Shown here piece by piece: positions 43,799-54,500 of a DNA stretch of 64,000 nt. The stretch's first letter is position 1; the number at the start of each line of letters is the position of its first letter. Under the pieces are notes generated by a model. The model had not been told where the DNA came from and did not search any database. It worked only from the letters and a program-made list of their open reading frames with translations. The DNA lies in contig KV918916.1 in NCBI GenBank assembly GCA_002049455.2, forward strand, positions 62,001 to 126,000. The letters run 5' to 3'. The stretch is from Porphyra umbilicalis (lineage: Eukaryota > Rhodophyta > Bangiophyceae > Bangiales > Bangiaceae). The position numbers and the translations under genes are program-made.

Positions 43799-46700
43799 AT
43801 GTCGGACGTCCCACCGACGCAACCCTTGGTTCTCTGCCCATGGGGCTATGAGGCGGATTTCCCCGCGTCGCTGCGGCGGCACCAGTACGGGATTCATGAC
43901 GGGCTCATCGGGCACCACACCCAAATTCCGCAGCGCCGGCCCCACGTGGATTCTACGGATGGCGGTGGGCCTAGCGGACGTCGTGAGGACCGCGTTGGCG
44001 GTGTTTCTGGCGCCGCTGTGCGACTTGCTGCCGGTGGTGGCGGGCGTGCTTTAGACGGCAACGTTGCCGACGACGAGTCTGAAGAGCCAGCCTCCCCGTC
44101 ACCCTCTTTGCGGTCGCAGGCGCCGTCGTCACGTCCGGCTTCTTCTCAGTCGGGATCGACAGCGCACAGTGCCGTCCAGTCTCAGCTTGGCATCCTGCTG
44201 GAAGTCACGCGTATCTTGGTGCCGCCCAATGACAATGGAGGTGCCGCCGCTGATGCTGTCCCCGAGTATATGTACTCGTCCTTGGGATTGCAAGTGCGTG
44301 CGCTTTACGAGGCCCTCGGCGACGCGCGGTGTGCCGAGCCCCTTGTGCACCTCCGCAAGCGTGCCAGGACAGGCCGCTTCAACACGGTGCGCTTGCGGGC
44401 GCTGCAGCGCTTCGTGTTGCAAGTCGGTGGTGCAGGTCTTTCTGAAAAGGATGAGGAGTTCTTTTACGAGTTCCTCGACGTATGGGACGGTACGAAAGCG
44501 GGGATAGCGGAGGACGCAGGCCACCACGCGACGCTGCGGTACGCGTTCCCTTCCGTCAATGCGTTTAGGAACGCGCTGCGAGACGACCTCGACGCTGCCG
44601 CTCTCAACGAGGGATGGCAGAAGATCAAGCTCGTGGAGGGCGGCCTTGCTTATGAGGCGTACTTTCGTGATGTGCTCCAGGTCATGCGGGCCCTCATGAA
44701 GAAGAAGCAGAACAGCATTCAGCTGTGGAGTGGCGTCGGTGGGCCGGCGCCCCCAAGCGACAAACGAGAGACGCCTATGAACGGGGATGCGTTTAAGTTG
44801 TGCGAGGAGCTGGTGATGAAGAATCGGGACGACCTCTCCTGTGTCCTCGATCTGCATGTCTTCTCCGACAGCAGCCAGCTGTCTTTGTCGGGCGGTACGT
44901 GCCATGCTGTACGGGGGGGTTGTCTTGGACACACTGCCGCACGTGGTGGGCTCGTTGATCACTTGATTGTACCACTCCTGCTGTGCGCCTTCGTCGCACG
45001 TCTCTGACTGTCGTGCTTTTGTGGTCTCTTTTGTTGTTCGCTCCCGTCTATTGCCCGGCCGGGACGCCTCCACTCAGCGCACAAACTATACTCTGTCCGT
45101 GTACGTTTGGTCAACGACGTCTCCGGCCCGATTGAGTGGGTGACCGTTGCCTACGTTCCAATCGTGAGGAAGCTCCAAGAGCCGGGGGCGGACGAGAGGG
45201 CGAGGATTCGGCGGTGTGGGATACTGCAGCGGTTGATCTACGCGGCTTTCACGCACGTGATCGGCCGGAGCCATATTGGGTTCCGCATCAACGTGAACGG
45301 CCTGAGTGTGTTGGCTTTCCCTCGCATCTTATTGTATGTCTGCGACCAGCCCGAGGAGAGGGCCGTGCTGGGCTTGAAAGGCGGTCAATGTGCGCACCCG
45401 TGCACGACGTGCATGGCCAAAATTGACATCATCGGGGCGCCCCAGGCGGCCGACGCCGACGACCGCAACGTCATCAATACGCTGACGAATCAGGTGGAGG
45501 CGTACGAGCACACGCGGCGGCATCGTCACCGCCGACGGCGGGTGGCGCTCCGAGCACTGGACTCCTCATCGGGTAGCATGCCGGGCCTGGCCGGCATGGA
45601 CGGCCTGGGAACGGCGCCAATGCTGCTGTACAAGATGATTGGGTTTCATGTGCTGCACGAATGTTTGTCCATGTCCTTCCCTCTTTTGCATCATGCGTGC
45701 GGTGGGGCTGTGCACGTGCCGCCTCCTGTCCTGATTACAGTCGGCTGCTGACCGCCTGCTCTTGCATGTCTCTTCAGTCCCGCGTGCTTGCCGTGGATGC
45801 CTTCGTATCTCAGGTGCTCGATCTAGGAGTGACTCGTATGTTGGTGCACCGCCTCGTCCGTGTCTTTCCGTACCTGTGCGATGGAAATATGCCTCCTGCG
45901 GGATCGGGAACGGCTACACGCCGCACTGCTTTTCTGCGGCTGCTCCGCCTTCACAGACGGAGGAAAGCGTGCAGGACACCGCCCGGGTGCGTTCGGGATT
46001 CCGTTGCACCCCTGTCTTTTTCCTTTTGCCTGTCATATTTAGCAGCTCACTCCTTAGTCGTGCGGTCGAGCGGTCTCTCGGATCCCCACCAATACCGGCT
46101 ACTGTTCTTTGTCTGACCTGTGTCTCTGTCCATGCAGTCGTTGCACGCTTCTCGTTTTTTTTCTCCAGCAACATTGTGCGAGCAAATGAGAAGCAGGCGG
46201 TATTCACGAGGAGGCAGCAACGGGACGGCGTCGCCATTCTCGCGTTTATTGTAGCAGGCCTCTTCGGCCCAGTCGGAGATGCGTACGCCGGCGGTGCTTT
46301 CGCCGTGGAGCGCGAAGCCGAGCGCGCGGCGGCCACGGCGTGGACAGATGTGGCGGGGTATGAGGCTGATGGAGACGAAGAGGCCGCAAAGGTCGGCCGT
46401 AACTTCGTCTTTGACTGGGAGGCGTATCACGACGTGTGCGGCGACACGCCCATCCACGTCGCGGTGACATCCATGTTCGCTGAGTGTGCGGTGCTTTACG
46501 CTCGTATTGCGGGGCTAACGACTTCCGCAGTGCCGCCGCCGATGAAGATGTCGGAGGGGCTGGACATTGGCGAACAAGCGAAGAGCTTCATCAATAAGTT
46601 CGTCAGCCCGATTCTCTGCCACATCGCATCAGTCAAGGTGCACAAGCTGCTTTGCCACGTCGCCGACGCCATCACGTGGCACGGTATCCTGCAAAACTGC

Positions 46701-47726
46701 AACACTGCGGCCAACGAGAGCGAACACAAGACCGACAAGCCCCACTTCGACCGCACGGAGAAGCACGCGCACACCTTTACACGCCAGCTCGTGCGCCATG
46801 CGCACGGCTCGCGGTAAATCCTCTTCCGCCACGCCGCGGCCGACAAGAACGCTGCTGTGGCCTTGAGTGCCGAGCCGATGCGGCGTACGTCTTTGACAGA
46901 TGCCGCTGTGCGAGGTAGTGGGGCTGGAGCGGCGGTAACTGCGGCGGCGGCACGAGGCTCGGCCGCAGGTGGGGCAGCCAGAAGTGGGGCAACCCCAAGT
47001 GGGGCGGCGGCACGTGGGGCGGCGACAAGCAGGGCAGCGGAAAGTGGGGCGGTCGCAAGTGGGGCGGCGGCTAGTGGGGCAGCGGCAAGTGAGTGCGCTT
47101 GGGCCGCCGCCGTCGAAGCTGAGCGGCGGCGGAAGCAGAAGAAAAGGATGTACGACGTCGCCAAGGTGTCAGTCGGCACTTTGGCCAGCCGTCCCGACTT
47201 GGCCAACGTCGGGTCGCTGCTAAGATTGGATTCGCGTCGTCATGTGCAAGTACGGACCCGGACGCCGATACAGGCGGAGTTTGATTGTGGCACTCGCGTG
47301 CAGCAGCAACTGCGCGCGGTCGACGACTACTTGAGGGCGCCGTGGTACGATTCCGTGCTGTACCATCCCGGTAGCGACCGATCCAAACTGTGCATCGGCG
47401 AGCTTCGGGCGATCGTAAGGGGTCCCAAGGGTGACGCGGTCATCCTGGCCGCTATGGAGAACGAGCCAGCGGAGCCTCTCTGTCCCTCTTTCGCGCGTGG
47501 GTGTGTGCGCCTCAAGTGGCGCATCGCCGACAACGCGTCTGAGATTACGCTGCGGCTCGTTCCCGTGGAGCACGTGCGGCGCCTAGCGTTGGTGGTACCC
47601 GACTTTGCGGACCTATCCGCTCGCCGAGGGGTTGACGCGGACATACCCACGATGGACAGCCCGCTGCAGGAGCGCCTGGACATGCGCTTCTTTCTCAGCG
47701 TGTTTTTCCCGTGGGACTCGAAATAA
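43799..47726 (+). CDS. Multi-exon transposase-like protein with degenerate C2H2 finger (Plavaka/KDZ-like, tentative)
   Basis: ATG 43799 starts MSDVPPTQPLVLCPW. A finger-like CPWGYEADFPASLRRHQYGIH keeps H-x4-H but lacks the second Cys. Exon 1 ends at 44894; intron 44895-45077 (GTACGT...CTCAG, phase 1) joins in frame to VRLVNDVSGPIEWVTVAYVP. Core motifs: FPRILLYVCDQPEERAVLGLKGGQCAHPCTTCMA (quoted in part; C-x-C/C-x2-C cluster) and MIGFHV, then after a second intron (borders uncertain, about 45650-45810) VLDLGVTRMLVHRLVRVFPYLC. After a third intron (acceptor near 46138 or 46171) come KLLCHVADAITWHGILQNCN and ESEHKTDKPHFDRTEKH. TAA at 46815-46817 interrupts this frame, which reopens through an Ala/Gly repeat to RFFLSVFFPWDSK. 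The overall pattern recalls zinc-finger DDE transposases of fungi and protists. Probably one lesion; function inferred. Confidence 0.6.
46968..47092 (+). repeat. 15-bp tandem repeat inside the transposase-like gene
   Basis: AGTGGGGC-type motifs recur at exactly 15-bp spacing (46983, 46998, 47013, 47028, 47043, 47058, 47073). Because 15 is a multiple of 3, the repeat is read in frame as Ser-Gly-Ala-Ala-Ala units, a flexible linker. It may expand or contract without frameshift. Confidence 0.75.
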
Positions 47727-47727
47727 A
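47722..47727 (+). terminator. AATAAA overlapping the transposase-like gene stop
   Basis: The stop TAA (47724-47726) is embedded in AATAAA. A cleavage site would fall 10-30 nt downstream. Plausible but based on six bases only. Confidence 0.35.
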
Positions 47728-47808
47728 ACTTGTGTTCGGACCCTAGCGCGCGCAGAACGGACTGGGCGGCGGCTCAAACATCCTCGGTCGCGACATGCCA
47801 TCGCAACG

Positions 47809-48431
47809 CTACAATCCCCCCCTCCCGACGTCCCCCTGTCGCTTCCGGCCACCCTTGCCGGCGACAGTCCTGCGGCGACCGTACCCGCTTCCCTCGCCAC
47901 CGTCCCCCCCCCCCGCGCCGACGCACACAACGAGGCAGGCCGCCGCCAGGGCGGCCGCATCGAGTGCCCTGCCGTCGATGAAACCCGCAACCGCCGCGCC
48001 GTCCACCATACACGCGACCGCGGCGTTCCGTTTCCGCAGTGCCGGAGGCGTGGAGAGGGCCGCCACGTACGTGGGCATCCTGTCGCACTTACCGGGCGTG
48101 GGCACGAGCTGCGGCGTTACGGTCACGGGCGTGGCCGCGACGACCACGATGGGGTCGACAGCGTGCTCCCCGTCAATGCCGGGCCTGTCGCAAACCCTTC
48201 GGCGCTGGCCAAGGAGCCGATCTCCCCCTCGTGCTTCCCACAGACGACCACGAGGTCGCCACAGTCGTTGCACAGCGCTGGCGGCGGAGGCGGCGGTGCG
48301 CCACCCCCATCAGCCGCAGCCACTCTGCGAAGGCGATGCGTCGCAACCCGCGACGCCTCGCCCCCGGCTCCGCCGACCGCGCCCGCGACCCGAGAAGGCC
48401 CGTGTGACGGTCCGTTACATGGCCCCCACAC
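47809..48431 (-). pseudogene. Broken coding remnant with a Cys pair (unknown)
   Basis: On the minus strand one frame gives ALCNDCGDLVVVCGKHEGEI and GSLASAEGFATGPALTG. Near 48175 the sense continues in a second frame as GEHAVDPIVVVAATPVTVTP, LVPTPGKCDRMPTYVAALST and MVDGAAVAGFIDGRALDAAA. Composition is protein-like on both sides of the switch and poor in the alternative frames. CxxC...C suggests a small zinc site in the first part. No family recognised. It ends beside the LTR of gypsy C and may have been cut by that insertion. Confidence 0.3.
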
Positions 48432-49130
48432 TCGGGGAACCAGATTCCCCGGAAATATGCCCCACTAACGCATATTTCAAATTGTTCCGTTGGCGACCCA
48501 CTCGTGATCACCTCGTGGCTCACCAACCACAACCGCAATCCCAATAGTTCCCTGGGATTCGTAACCCCCCCGAGCAGGCCCCGACTTAAGGGCCTAATTT
48601 TGTGTAAACCCAACTTGGATTATCGACTTATGTTACCTTGCGCCCCTGACCCCGGAGCGCCGCGAGGGTGTCACGTAGCACCCTTCCCCCGCCTCTACTC
48701 AAGGCGGTATTCGAAGCTCCGGCCGTCCTCCGGGTTATGGGCCCAGTGAGCCCGAAGGGGCGGGTTTTCCGAGAGTCCTTTGAGGGTGTCTGAGGAGGGT
48801 TCTCCGTGGGTCCTTTGAGGGTGTCTGAGGAGGGTTTTCCGAGGGTCCTTTGAGGGTGTCTGAGGAGGGTTTTCCGAGGGTCCGAGGGGAATGGATGGGA
48901 CAAGAGGGTGAGGCGTGAGTGTCGCCTCGAGGCCTTCGACGCGGGCAAGTAAACTCACGGTCACACAACTCGTGTTTGTCGCTCGGGGCGCCTTCCCCCG
49001 GTCGACGCCGTGCGTGTGTGCTCTTCGGGATTTTCTTCCAGGGCGGGTACTCCCCGACAGGACTACCCGGCGACACGGTTTGGCTCGCCCTCCCCCCAAC
49101 TGGGTGGGGTGGGCTGAGCGTGTTGTCACA
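48403..49130 (+). repeat. 5' LTR of gypsy C (outer boundary tentative)
   Basis: The inner end GTGTTGTCACA at 49120-49130 is followed by TT and the PBS. The proposed outer end TGTGACGG at 48403 begins with the complement of TCACA, as LTR termini often do. It contains a 35-bp minisatellite in the U3-like half. With no second LTR for comparison the left edge stays open. Confidence 0.35.
48766..48883 (+). repeat. 35-bp minisatellite (3.4 units) within the gypsy C LTR region
   Basis: Units 48766-48800, 48801-48835 and 48836-48870 plus a partial 48871-48883 read TTTCCGAGGGTCC...GTCTGAGGAGGGT with one to three differences. Tandem repeats in U3 often act as enhancer-like arrays; that role here is inference. 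Confidence 0.85.
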
Positions 49131-49132
49131 TT

Positions 49133-49146
49133 TGGTGGAGCAGCAG
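49133..49146 (+). other. Primer-binding site of gypsy C
   Basis: TGGTGGAGCAGCAG, identical to the site in copy B and in the same CACA-TT-TGG context. It implies a tRNA primer with 3' end CTGCTGCTCCACCA. Confidence 0.75.
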
Positions 49147-49292
49147 AGGAGGAAGGCAACTCAACCTTCCTCGGGGTGGTGGCGGTGCGCCAACCCGCCT
49201 CGGGGGGAACCTAGTTGGTCCTCCTCCCCTTGGTGCCTAGCGCTGCAGGCGGCGCCCCGCAACGCCAGGTTTGGCTGAGTCCGGCCGGGTCG

Positions 49293-51548
49293 ATGGCCGA
49301 TGGGGGGGGGAATGGAGACCCCCCTGGTGTCGAGGTGCCTCGTGCCGGGGCAGATGAGATTACCCCCCCCGGAGGCGGATAGTCGGTTGACGATCGCCAC
49401 ACCATTGCAGGCACCACGGATGCGGGTGCCCGCGGGGCGCGGACTTTGTTCCAGCCCTTGCCCCCGGGCCTCGATCCGACTGGGACTCGCCCCCCGGCAG
49501 GCGCCCCCTCGGGTAGTACTCACCCCGAGGCGGTCCTATCGGGTGCTGGCACTCATTTCGGCGTAGGACAGCTGCCCGACGTTACCACGTGGGGCGGTGG
49601 GTCTGTGCCACCACCGGCACGGGAACCTGCGGGTGGGAGCTCTAGTCGTGCTCCCCAAGGTTCACGGAGTGCCAAGGGTGCCCCGGCGCTTGAGCACAGC
49701 GCCGGAACCCACGGTATCGGTCCCCCGGCCCTCGAGCCCGGTGGGAGATCCCCTCTCGGTGCTTGGGAGGGGGGGGCGATGCCAGGATCGGCACGGGAGC
49801 CTGCAGGCGGGAGCTCCAGTCGTGCTCCCGCAGGCTCACGGGGTGCCAGGGATGGCCAGGGCCTCGAGGGGCGAGACGCCGTAGCCGAGGTCGTTCGGTC
49901 TGAAGTTACCCAATCGCCAGTTACGATGTTGAGGGGCGCTACGCCCAGGCCCGCTGAGCGGCGGGGCCGAGCCCGACGCTGTGCTCGTCGGCGCCGACGC
50001 GACAACTCGTCGTCGTCGTCGACTACTGACGTCTCCCGCTCGGAGGACGAGTCAGCTATTGCAGCCCTACTTGGTGCGTTCCGTGCTACCCCCATGCCGT
50101 CGACGGTGAAGGAGGGCACTCGGGGTATTGACCCGAGGTCCCAACGGACTCCTGACTCGGCGGAGGGTGGGCAAGGCGGGGGAGCGGCGCGAGAGTTACC
50201 CCGGGGTATTGACCCGGGGTTCCCGACGCAACTCTCCTCCGCAACAGGTCCAGAGGCAGGGGGGTGGCCTACTCAAACCACCCCGACACCCCCACCTCGG
50301 GTGGTGCCGCCCAAGATTGTGGTGAACCACCCGTACTACCGGGTGATGTTCGATTGTGAGACCTACGCGCTGGACAACAAGTCGGTTGCCTACACGCGGC
50401 GCCACGCCCGTACTCTGGGCCGGCGCAAGAAAGCGGTAGCTCAGTCCTTCGGGGTGAACGACGAGTGGGATGGTTTCCTCCCGGCCAAGGTCTTCCAGTT
50501 CTTGCGCAAGTTTGCCAAGGCCTGTGACGACAACAACATCTCCAAAGGCGAAGCCTTCCATATCCCTCAAGACTTTACGAAGGAGCCTCTCAAGTCAGAG
50601 GTGATAATGGTTATGCCAACTCGCCGGGCGGTTAACCCCGGCGAGGTCACTACATATCTAGAGCTCATCAACTGGATGATCCGGCGTCACGTCGACGAGG
50701 CCTCGGTGGCTACTCTAGTCGGGACCCTGAAAGTCGCGGTCCAACGGGATGACGAGGACGAGTTGTCCTTCGCCGAGCGCCTCCGCTGCCCCAACACCGA
50801 GTGCGGGTTCATGTACGGGGACGGCGCCCTCAAGGGGCGTTTTGTGGAAGGTGTCCACCGCGCGGCGCGCGCCACTTTGCGCGGGCGCAACACCCCCGGC
50901 ATGACCATGGCGGAGCTGGCTCGCGTCGCCCACACTAAGGGCGACGAACACCGCTGGCTACGACTTGAGCAGCACAAGGAGCGGACCAAGGAGCGAGAAG
51001 CGCTCGCGGTGGAGGCCCGGCTCCGGCGGCAAGCTCGTGCGGCCGCCCTTCCCCGGGTTACTGAGGGGACGCGGGGTTACCAACCGCGGGACGCCCCCGT
51101 CCGGACCGTTGGGGCCGTGGGTGCCCCCACTCCGGGCCCCCGGTACGATGGGTCCCGACCCAAGACTTCGGGCGGCTCGACTCCCGGGGGCGGCGACAAC
51201 CCGCGCTACCGCCCCCGACCGAGGGATGAGCCTTCCCGACCCAAACCCCGGGCGGGAGATTACCCTTGGCGGCAGTGTGGCAAGGTAGGCCATTGGGCCG
51301 AGGTGTGCCCCGACTTGGATGCACGCCTACGCGACCGATTGGCCATAGCCAGTCGGTGGTCTCCTCTCGGGACACCCTCGGGCTCCCGCGATACCCAGCG
51401 AGCGGGCCGGCGAGTAGCCATTGCCACTCCCCACGAGGACTTCAGCTCAAGCGGCGAGAAGTCGACGCCGCTTGAGAAGGGGGAGCCGCAGACCGAGCCC
51501 GAGTCCGGACCCGCCACCTTCTCTGAGTCCGAGGAGGGAAACGAATAA
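49293..51548 (+). pseudogene. gypsy C gag with nonsense codon and damaged zinc knuckle
   Basis: Taken from ATG 49293 (MADGGGNGDPPGVEV), 160 nt past the PBS. An in-frame TAG at 49380-49382 stops it after 29 codons, and the frame is then open to TAA 51546-51548. The N-half has repeats of AREPAGGSSSRAP (about 49618-49660 and 49795-49835). The capsid-like core matches copy B. The CCHC knuckle reads PWRQCGKVGHWAEVC: the first Cys is replaced by Trp (TGG at 51267-51269), so zinc binding is probably lost. The tail ends in ESEEGNE after the frameshift heptamer. Confidence 0.85.
51536..51542 (+). promoter_or_regulatory. -1 ribosomal frameshift heptamer GGGAAAC (gypsy C)
   Basis: The gag frame reads G GGA AAC GAA TAA; the pol frame is -1 and open from here (GKRITTGVGP...). 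Downstream GTTGGG (51557-51562) can pair with CCCAAC (51586-51591), a modest stimulatory stem candidate. Same position as in copy B. Confidence 0.75.
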
Positions 51549-54500
51549 CCACCGGTGTTGGGCCTTCCCCGCGGCAACCTGTGGACCCAACCCGGGACGT
51601 GGATGTGATGCCAGTACGCATCCTATCCCGACCCAAGGGGATCCGCCCTCGGGACGCACCCCTCCCGAAGGGGGTATGCGGCCAGAATGTGGTGGCCATC
51701 CTGACGGGGTCCAACTACCAGGTGGCCAGTCGCGTCTGGCTAGACGCAAGGCGTGAGTTAGCCCACCGCATCATAGTCGACACGGGGTCGTGCGTCTCCC
51801 TAGTACGGGAAGCGCTACTCCCCCCGGAGATGGAGGTGGTGCCCTTAGACGCGGCGACCGCCCAGTTATTTGACGTGAATGGGGGATTCCTTCCCATCAC
51901 GGGCACCGTGACTCTTACGGTGCGAGTCGGCACTTACTCCACCCCAGTCACGTGTGGGGTAGTGCGTGGCATGTCGGTCCCTCTACTCCTAGGGACCGAC
52001 TACACTGACGTCCATGTCCCCAACATCTGCGGGCCCAAGGGGGATATCCAGTTACTAAATGGATGAAAGGTCCCCATCCTCCTTCGGGGTAAGACAGTGT
52101 CGTATGCCAGGGCGGGCCAACCCAGCAAGGCTGGTGCCGCAAGTGAGGCGGACACCAAGGTGCGCATGGCCCATGAGGTGGTCCTACCCCCGCGGTTTCG
52201 GGGATACGTCCCAGTACAGACGTCATTCCAAGGGAATGGGGTCATCACGCAGCGCCTTCGAGTGTATGAGCGCCTCCGCGTGCGTGTTACAACTGGCACC
52301 ATGGACTGCACCGCCAACCAGACGTGGTGGGTGAAGGTAACCCATACGGGGAACACGAGTAAGCGATTCCCCAAGGGCATGGTCATGGGGCATACGTCTG
52401 CCTACTCCGGTACGGTAGCCGCCATATCCCAAGAGGACTGGGCTGCACTCAGCCCCAGTCCGACCACCGCGCCCGACGCGACGGACCCCGTGGAGGAGCC
52501 CCACGTTCATACTTCGAACGTGCCCGAGGGGCTGCGGCCTCAAGTGCTCGCCCTACTGGAGAAGCACCGAGCCCTCTGGAGTGGGCACTTGGGCTCCATC
52601 AAGGCCACGGAGAACCGGATAGAGTTGAAGCCGGGCTCCAAGCCCGTCCGGCTCAACCCCTATCGGATGGGTCCCCGAACTAGGGATCTCATCAAGGCCC
52701 AAGTCGACCGAATGCTCAAGCTCGAAGTTATAGAGCCCATCCAGAGTGCATGGGCTAGCCCGGTGGTTCTCATCCCGAAGCCCGACGGGAGTCCCCGGTT
52801 CTGCGTCGACTATCGGCAGTTAAACGAGCGCACACTACGCGACTCGTACCCATTACCCCGGATGGACGACTGCCTCGACTCCTTAGGGGATGCACAGTTC
52901 TTCTCCACGTTGGACTGCAACGCGGGGTACTGGCAGGTCCCCCTAGCCGAGGAGCATAAGCCGAAGACGGCATTCATTTGCCACTGAGGGACGTACCAGT
53001 GTACGTGTCTTCCGTTCGGCCTGTTCAATGCCCCTGCCACTTTCCAGCGGGCTATTGACATGATCCTATCTGGAGTCAAGTGGCAGAATGTGCTCGTCTA
53101 TTTAGACGACCTTGTGGTATTAATAACGTTAGTTCAATTACCAGTGTACTGAGACCGACTGTAGCCACGCAATCAAGCGAGTTCTATCGCCGTCACGGCG
53201 AGGAAGAAGACCTTTTGTTGAAGGGCATCCGATGGGGAGCCGGGTGGCGCCCACGACGGCGACCCCGGACCCACGGTGGTTCAATACAAACAACGGCACT
53301 GGTCGATCGACCATCCGATCAATCGATCGTAATGAGTGCCGGCAGACAGATAAGACAGGCAAGCAAACAAGCAATAAAAAATAAACAATGCGGAAGTAAC
53401 CCCCCAAAGAGCGTGCCACAAGCCGAGTCACACAAATCCGTGGATTCAGCCAGTCAAGGGGGCTTCTCGTGGCTAATTGCCAATTGCGAGCAGAGATACG
53501 CTACAGACCTCATCATCTTCTCCACCGATGCCGAGTCGCACCTGTCCCACTTGGACACGGTGCTCACCTTACTCGGGAAGCACGGGGTCACCCTCAAGGC
53601 ACAGAAGTGCCACCTCTTTACCATCGAGGTGGAGTACCTTGGCCATGTAGTGCGGCCAGGACGCTTGAGTGTGAACGAGTAGAACCTCAAGGCCATCAAG
53701 AAGGCCAGCATCCCCCAGACCCAAACCCAACTCAGGAGTTTCTTAAGGATGTGCAATGTCTACCGTCGGTTCACGGTAGACTTCGCTAAGACCGCAAAGC
53801 CGCTGAACAACTTGAACAGCGTGAAGCTTCCGAAGCGGTTGAGTCCCCCTACCCGGAGGAACAGAACGCGTTCGACAAACTACGCGAACAGCTATGCCAC
53901 CCGCCCCTCCTTGCGATACCGCGCAAGGAGGAGAAGTACATCATCGATGTGGATGCTAGCTACGACCAGCTAGGGTGCTGCCTACAACAGCAGCAACCCA
54001 ATGGCAAGTACCTGCCCGTAGGCTACTTCAGTAAGGGCCTACTGCCGGCGGAGAAGAACTACACCGTCACAGAGATTGGGGGACTAGGTGTGGTGTGGGC
54101 GGTCGGTTTACTACGACCGTACATCGAATGCACCAAGTTCCTCATCCGGTGTGACCACAAGGCACTGAAGTGGATACTAACCACAACGGCCTGCACCAAC
54201 AATCGACTCAATCGTTGGCGCGCCCTCCTCTCGGAGGTCGACTATGATGTGGAATACAAGCCCGGCCCCCAACATGCGGTGGCCGACGCTCTGTTCCGCA
54301 TCCCGACTGAGGGGCTGGACACGGGACCCATCTCCCAGGAAATCCCCGCAGTCGGGGTGACCACTCGATCGGGGGCGGTACTCGACCCCCGGCTCCCCGA
54401 GAACAGGAAAACCGCCCGCGTACCCCTGGGCGAACTAGTCCAGAAGCAGGCGACAGACGAGTTCTGTCAGGGGGTCAAGAAGTTACTTGACACCCCCACG

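Noticed and set aside
53113-53505. Interpretation of the RT interruption as a spliceosomal intron
   Set aside because: GT...AG borders exist (GTG|GTATTAA, CTACAG|ACC), but removing that interval breaks the RT frame. The 5-bp GACCT duplication restores it exactly, favouring an LTR insertion.
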